This document shows, piece after piece, positions 33,257 through 37,357 of a DNA stretch of 37,357 nucleotides (its first letter is position 1; each line of letters starts with the position of its first letter). The position numbers and the translations under genes are program-made. The DNA is taken from contig CAJXBG010000029.1 in the NCBI GenBank assembly GCA_913050215.1, positions 1-37,357 on the forward strand, read 5' to 3'. Below the pieces are notes generated by a model. It had not been told where the DNA came from. It ran no database searches and was given only the letters and a program-made list of their open reading frames with translations. This stretch comes from an uncultured Gammaproteobacteria bacterium. Lineage in GTDB: Bacteria > Pseudomonadota > Gammaproteobacteria > Pseudomonadales > Azotimanducaceae.

Positions 33257-34069
33257 ATGGCAGATAAGCTGCAAAAAATACTCGCCAATGCCGGGTTGGG
33301 TAGTAGGCGCGGTATCGAGAAGTGGATTGAAGAAGGGCGAGTGAGTGTCAACGGCCAGGTTTCATCAATAGGCGATCGCGCAGAGGATACAGATCGGATA
33401 TTTGTTGACGGCAAGCCCATTAAAATTATCACGCAGGCACATCGACATCTGCTATACAACAAACCGCCAAACGAAATCTGTTCTCGTAATGACCCAGAGG
33501 GTAGAACGTCAGTTTTTAAGCGATTGCCGCGGTTGGAAAAACAGCGTTGGATTTCCGTGGGTAGACTGGATTATTCAACGAGCGGACTGCTGTTGTTTAC
33601 AACTGATGGCGCGCTTGCAAATAAACTGATGCACCCTTCGTTCCAGATTGAGCGAGAATATGCCGTGCGAGTGCTGGGTCACGTCACGGAAGAAAAGCTG
33701 ACTGCGATGCGTGAAGGGGTGTTGCTCGAAGATGGATTGGCAAAGTTCACTGATATCCAAAAAGGCCAAGAAGAAGACGAAAGCGCAAACCAGTGGTACT
33801 ACGTGGTGATCATGGAGGGGCGCAATCGTGAAGTTCGGCGTCTGTGGGAATCTCAGGACCTCACGGTTAGCAGGCTTAAGCGAACGCGCTACGGTAGCTT
33901 TTTTATTCCCAGTTCGGTGAAGTCGGGCAAATCAATTGAGCTTAAAGGTCGTGATGTCGATGACCTTTATCTCATGGCTGGTGTTGAACCGGTGAAACAG
34001 AAACAACATCGACAGGATTCCCGAAAAGGAAAAGGGAAAAGCTCGCAAGGTCGGGTAAAACCAAATTGA
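33257..34069 (+). CDS. rluB: 23S rRNA pseudouridine synthase B
   Basis: Converts uridine 2605 (E. coli numbering) of 23S rRNA to pseudouridine. An S4 RNA-binding domain fills residues 1-60 (KLQKILANAGLGSRRGIEKWI). The RsuA-family catalytic block GRLDYSTSGLLLFT puts the catalytic Asp at 105. EGRNREVRRLWES is the conserved C-terminal block. A basic Lys/Gln/Arg tail ends the 270-residue chain. The scpA-scpB-rluB order is conserved in gammaproteobacteria. RluF or RluE are less likely given the N-terminal S4 domain and neighbours. Confidence 0.92.
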   Translation: MADKLQKILANAGLGSRRGIEKWIEEGRVSVNGQVSSIGDRAEDTDRIFVDGKPIKIITQAHRHLLYNKPPNEICSRNDPEGRTSVFKRLPRLEKQRWISVGRLDYSTSGLLLFTTDGALANKLMHPSFQIEREYAVRVLGHVTEEKLTAMREGVLLEDGLAKFTDIQKGQEEDESANQWYYVVIMEGRNREVRRLWESQDLTVSRLKRTRYGSFFIPSSVKSGKSIELKGRDVDDLYLMAGVEPVKQKQHRQDSRKGKGKSSQGRVKPN

Positions 34070-34110
34070 AGCGAGGTGTCTATTTGCTTCGGTAATAAGC
34101 CGGGTGATGT

Positions 34111-34845
34111 CTAGCCTTGTAACGTCTCGCCCTTGATATGCTCGCTATCATCGCCCATCAGATAAAGGTACAAGGGCATCAGATCCTCTGGTGCCTTTAG
34201 CGTAGCAGGATCTTCGTTCGGATAAGCGGTCGCTCTCATGCTGGTGCGGGTGCCTCCTGGATTTAGGATGTTAACCCTGATGTGCGAGGCATTTTCTAAC
34301 TCTTCCATGAGCAGTTTTGCCAGCCCCTCGAGCGCGTATTTAGAAACGGAATAAGCGCCCCAGTAAGCGCGAGGTGTGGCGCCTACCCCGGAGCTGGAAA
34401 ATAGCAGCGAAGCACTTGAAGACTGCCTGAGCAGAGGCATAAAAATCCGCGTTAAAAGAAACACGGCGTGCAGGTTGACCTGCATCACTTTCATCCAGGT
34501 GTTAATGTCGTAATGTTCAACTGGCACTCTGTCTCCCAGAATTGCCGCGTTGTGTAGTAGCCCGTCAAGGCGACCATATTGTTCCTCCATGACTTCGGCA
34601 AGCTTCTGTATCTCATCCGGCGTCGCGGTCGCCAAGTCCATGGGCGCGATACCTGGCTCGGGTGCACCTGAGGCAATAATCTCGTCATAGACGCTTTCAA
34701 GTTTGGTTGTCGTTCGACCAAGCAGTACGACCGTTGCACCATAGCTAGCATAGGTAAGGGCAGCAACTCTGCCGATGCCGTCACCAGCCCCTGTAACAAG
34801 AATGATTTTGTCTTTGAGCAGTGCTGTGGGGGCGGTGTAGTCCAT
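34111..34845 (-). CDS. yciK: YciK-type short-chain dehydrogenase/reductase
   Basis: NAD(P)-dependent oxidoreductase of unknown substrate, 244 residues. It has TGAGDGIGRVAA (cofactor motif, about residues 18-29), LLHNAAIL (NNAG-like), Ser in LFSSSGVG and YSVSKYALEG (catalytic YxxxK), then NPGGTRTSMR. ATG at 34845 is used because it has GGAA upstream and matches family length; the frame extends 12 codons further back. It follows ubiG, as in Pseudomonas, where however mupP lies between them; here a 180-bp gap holds no gene. Confidence 0.88.
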   Translation of the reverse strand: MDYTAPTALLKDKIILVTGAGDGIGRVAALTYASYGATVVLLGRTTTKLESVYDEIIASGAPEPGIAPMDLATATPDEIQKLAEVMEEQYGRLDGLLHNAAILGDRVPVEHYDINTWMKVMQVNLHAVFLLTRIFMPLLRQSSSASLLFSSSGVGATPRAYWGAYSVSKYALEGLAKLLMEELENASHIRVNILNPGGTRTSMRATAYPNEDPATLKAPEDLMPLYLYLMGDDSEHIKGETLQG

Positions 34846-35025
34846 AAATAAATTCCGGCGCCAGAAGCTGACGAGCCTCACTAGATGAATATTGTGCCAA
34901 TTGTACAGGTGAAGTTTAGGCGAGTCCGCTTAATTTATGCCTGAATCTGGTGTCTAGCGTCCAGCGCCAAAACAGTGATGATTGGCTAACGGCCCTTTGT
35001 CATATTGTTAGAATGGCTAAGCGAG

Positions 35026-35760
35026 TCAACCCGGTGAGGTCGCGTAGGCAAGATAATTAACATCGGTATCGTCACCAAGTTTGTAGATACCTGTCAGTGG
35101 GTTGTAGGTCATGCCCGTGAGATCCTGTAGCGAAAAACTTTCCTGACGTAACCATCTGCCCAATTCGGAGGGTTTGATGAACTTATCATAGTCATGGGTG
35201 CCTTTTGCCAACAGTTTAAGAATATATTCGGCGCCTACGACGGCCAGCGCGTAAGCCTTTGGGTTGCGGTTGATCGTCGAAAGAAAAAGATGCCCGCCTG
35301 GTTTTAACAGCGTGCCACAGGTTGCGATGATCGAGTGTGGGTCAGGGACGTGTTCGAGCATTTCAAGGCAGGTAATGACATCAAACTTGCCATCGCTGGT
35401 TGCCTCTTGCTTTGCTTGTAGGTCTTCAATCGACGTTAACTGATAGTCAATCTGAAGTTTGGATTCGTGTTGATGCAATTTTGCGACCTGAAGTGCTTTG
35501 GGTGCTAAATCAATGGCAGTAACATCCGCACCCGCGGCCGCCAACGACTCGCTCAGAATTCCCCCGCCACAACCGACGTCAAGTACTCGCTTCCCTGTCA
35601 GGTCCACTCTGTCCTGAATGTATCCAACACGTAATGGGTTTATCTCATGCAGCGGTTTGAATTCGCTATTCTTATCCCACCACTTTCTTGCGAGTTCGTC
35701 GAACTTGTGGAGTTCGCTGTCATCCCAGTTGTCGTTTGAATTAGCTTGATCTTGGCTCAT
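35026..35760 (-). CDS. ubiG: Ubiquinone biosynthesis O-methyltransferase
   Basis: SAM-dependent enzyme that carries out both O-methylations of ubiquinone synthesis. The 244-residue chain starts with a short acidic leader, then the family block FDELARKWWDKNSEFKPLHEINPLRVGYI (about 20-48). The SAM site VLDVGCGGGILSE is at 59-71, and CLEMLEHVPDP follows. ATG at 35760 is preferred to one 10 codons upstream because it has GAG nearby and matches E. coli UbiG (240). It is 62 bp downstream of mtaD; the pair mtaD-ubiG is common in gammaproteobacteria. Confidence 0.95.
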   Translation of the reverse strand: MSQDQANSNDNWDDSELHKFDELARKWWDKNSEFKPLHEINPLRVGYIQDRVDLTGKRVLDVGCGGGILSESLAAAGADVTAIDLAPKALQVAKLHQHESKLQIDYQLTSIEDLQAKQEATSDGKFDVITCLEMLEHVPDPHSIIATCGTLLKPGGHLFLSTINRNPKAYALAVVGAEYILKLLAKGTHDYDKFIKPSELGRWLRQESFSLQDLTGMTYNPLTGIYKLGDDTDVNYLAYATSPG

Positions 35761-35822
35761 GTCGTTACTCGTCTTTGACGCTAGCTGCAAAGTACAATCT
35801 TCTCATAGTCGCAGGCGCTGGG

Positions 35823-37142
35823 TCATGAAAGAATTTTTGCCTGCCACTGTCGGGCGTTGGCACGCATGCGAGCCGTGTCCATATTCGTCAGGGTACGGTT
35901 CGACAACTGGTGTTCGCCATCGATCCATACATGACAGACCTGGTCTCCTGAAGCCGCGTAAAGCAGGTCCGAGGCAGGGTTGTGCATAGGTTGAAACTTT
36001 AACGCGGAGAGATCCACGGAAATCATATCCGCGCACTTTCCTGGTTCGAGGCTGCCAATTTTATCTTCCAGTCCCAAAAACTTCGCGCCGTTGATGGTGG
36101 CCATCTCGATAACTTGATGCACAGGCAAGCTCGAAGCGTCGCCAGTCATTCCTTTTGCCATCAGCGCCGCTATTTTCATCTCTTCAATCATGTCTAGATT
36201 GTTGTTGCTGGCGGCGCCGTCAGTGCCAAGTGCAACATTTACGTGGTGAGACATTAGGTCACTCACGGGGCAAAAACCACTGGCCAATTTGAGATTGCTG
36301 GCAGGGCAATGAGCAATATGAGTCTGTCGTTGTGACAGTTCGCCCATTTCCTGCGGAGTGATTTGCGTCATATGAACGGCCTGAAGTGACGGGGACAGTA
36401 TGCCAAGTTCTTTCATGCGTTGAATGGGGCGTTTGCTTGTTTCAGCTATCGCGTCGGAGACTTCTGCAGCCGTTTCATGAAGATGCAGGTGGATAGGCAT
36501 TTCCAATTGTTCTGCGTACATGCGCACCTGTTCAAATCCAGCATTCGTGACGCTGTAGGGAGCGTGTGGCGCAAGTGCAGGCGTGATGAGTTTTTGGTTT
36601 TTCAGCGTATCGCGCACACCCAGCCCCTTGTTGATGTGTTCCTCTTCAGTATTTGCCCATGCATTAGGGAAATGAATGATGGGTAATCCTACCTGTGCTC
36701 TGAAACCATGATCAATATAGGCTTTTGCAGAAGCGTTTGGAAAAAAATAGCTATCTGCGACGGTCGTTGTGCCAGAACAGACCATCTCGGCAATCGCGAG
36801 TGTTGTGCCGTCATAAACGAAATCAAAATCGACCAAGCGATTTTCAACCGGCCAGATATGTTCCGCTAACCAGGTTTTAAGTTCAAAATCGTCCGCATAT
36901 CCTCTGAGTAACGCCATCGCAGCGTGTCCGTGCGTGTTAACGAGTCCGGGCAATAGCAACTGATTTGGTAGCTCAAGATGAGTCAGTTCTGGATATTTTT
37001 CGGGTATATCGGCGGTCGGTAATATGTGGGCTATTTTGTTCTCGATAACAACCAGAGAGTGGTTTTCGAGGAGAGAATTTCTTGGAATAACGGGCAATAT
37101 CCAGCGAGGACTGACAATGAAATTGGTGTTGATCGTCGACAT
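35823..37142 (-). CDS. mtaD: 5-methylthioadenosine/S-adenosylhomocysteine deaminase family amidohydrolase
   Basis: Zinc-dependent deaminase of adenosine-type substrates, acting in purine and methionine salvage. The 439-residue chain is an ATZ/TRZ-type amidohydrolase: LVNTHGHAAMALLRG holds His71 and His73, HLHLHETAAE holds the third His and the Glu, and ALGTDGAASNNNLDM holds the metal-binding Asp. A composite beta domain is formed by the two ends. It leads the mtaD-ubiG-yciK unit and diverges from gyrA across about 150 bp. Substrate specificity among MTA, SAH and adenosine cannot be decided here; in Pseudomonas the gyrA-linked homologue deaminates MTA. Confidence 0.92.
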   Translation of the reverse strand: MSTINTNFIVSPRWILPVIPRNSLLENHSLVVIENKIAHILPTADIPEKYPELTHLELPNQLLLPGLVNTHGHAAMALLRGYADDFELKTWLAEHIWPVENRLVDFDFVYDGTTLAIAEMVCSGTTTVADSYFFPNASAKAYIDHGFRAQVGLPIIHFPNAWANTEEEHINKGLGVRDTLKNQKLITPALAPHAPYSVTNAGFEQVRMYAEQLEMPIHLHLHETAAEVSDAIAETSKRPIQRMKELGILSPSLQAVHMTQITPQEMGELSQRQTHIAHCPASNLKLASGFCPVSDLMSHHVNVALGTDGAASNNNLDMIEEMKIAALMAKGMTGDASSLPVHQVIEMATINGAKFLGLEDKIGSLEPGKCADMISVDLSALKFQPMHNPASDLLYAASGDQVCHVWIDGEHQLSNRTLTNMDTARMRANARQWQAKILS

Positions 37143-37295
37143 TTTTATATAGGTTTCCGAAAGGCGCGAAATTGCCGTTTATTATAGCAATGAATAGCAA
37201 TTGTTTGGCCAGAAAAGTGGTCTATCAGGTGCTGTCCGTGGTAAGATGTGACGCTTCTGCAAACGTGTTTTGCCACAGGTTATACCCTCTAATAC

Positions 37296-37357
37296 ATGTC
37301 TGATTTTGACAACGATATAACGACAGTAAATATAGAAGACGAGCTCAAACAGTCGTA
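37296..37357 (+). CDS. gyrA: DNA gyrase subunit A (first 20 codons only)
   Basis: The window ends inside this gene. ATG at 37296 opens a frame reading MSDFDNDITTVNIEDELKQS, which fits the GyrA N-terminus (E. coli [20 protein letters not shown]). The active-site tyrosine region lies beyond the edge. Its divergence from mtaD agrees with gyrA/mtaD/ubiG neighbourhoods in Pseudomonas. Confidence 0.85.
   Translation, partial: MSDFDNDITTVNIEDELKQS

Noticed and set aside
1-37357. CRISPR arrays, insertion sequences, tRNA or rRNA genes
   Set aside because: No regular spaced repeats, transposase motifs, terminal repeats or tRNA-like sequence were noticed in reading the window.

Overview
The window is a chromosomal segment of a gammaproteobacterium. 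No rRNA, tRNA, transposase, prophage, plasmid or CRISPR feature was seen. The gene content (rnf operon plus nth, metG, mrp and dcd, DUF2066-AI-2E-hda, trpS-scpA-scpB-rluB, mtaD-ubiG-yciK next to gyrA) and the gene order resemble the Pseudomonas/OMG-type (marine) gammaproteobacterial backbone. That placement is by recalled synteny, not by any search. Genes are tightly packed with many 1-11 bp overlaps.

Layout. (1) Positions 1-6315, minus strand: metG, rnfA, an rnfB-rnfC fusion, rnfD, rnfG, rnfE and the start of nth. The Rnf operon has no normal rnfC: only the two-cluster ferredoxin tail of RnfC is present, fused to RnfB, and the NADH/FMN module is missing. (2) 6478-8860, plus: hslO, mrp, dcd. 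(3) 8857-13773: DUF3108 protein (minus), diverging from DUF2066 protein, AI-2E family permease, hda and a Firmicutes-like MurG (plus). The purMN pair usual at this junction is absent. (4) 14005-16503, plus: a YtrA-type GntR regulator, ABC ATPase, ABC-2 permease and a small membrane protein, behind a promoter overlapped by a palindrome. (5) 16843-18945: multifunctional fatty-acid oxidation protein, ended by a strong hairpin. (6) 19042-20520, minus: a two-gene unit of a ferritin-like di-iron protein (PF10118-like) and a styrene-oxide-isomerase-like membrane protein. (7) 20920-22098: SerA-like phosphoglycerate dehydrogenase. (8) 22095-26133, minus: an apparent five-gene operon of membrane-anchored cold-shock protein, unknown protein, YciH, mercaptopyruvate sulfurtransferase and MnmC. 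(9) 26248-28795, minus: pdxJ, SH3-domain protein, YciI, YciB. (10) 29136-34069, plus: yciO, a trpS with an iron-sulfur-type Cys motif, scpA, scpB, rluB. (11) 34111-37142, minus: yciK, ubiG, mtaD, with the 5' end of gyrA leaving the window on the plus strand.

The most interesting candidates are the NADH-module-less Rnf complex with its RnfB-RnfC chimera, the di-iron protein plus heme-type isomerase pair (a possible epoxidation/rearrangement module), the Fe-S-type TrpRS, and the cold-shock/tRNA-modification operon. Several conserved neighbours are missing at their usual places (purMN, rnm, mupP), which suggests rearrangement or gene loss. All functional statements rest on reading the translated sequences and remembered family features; no database search was made.
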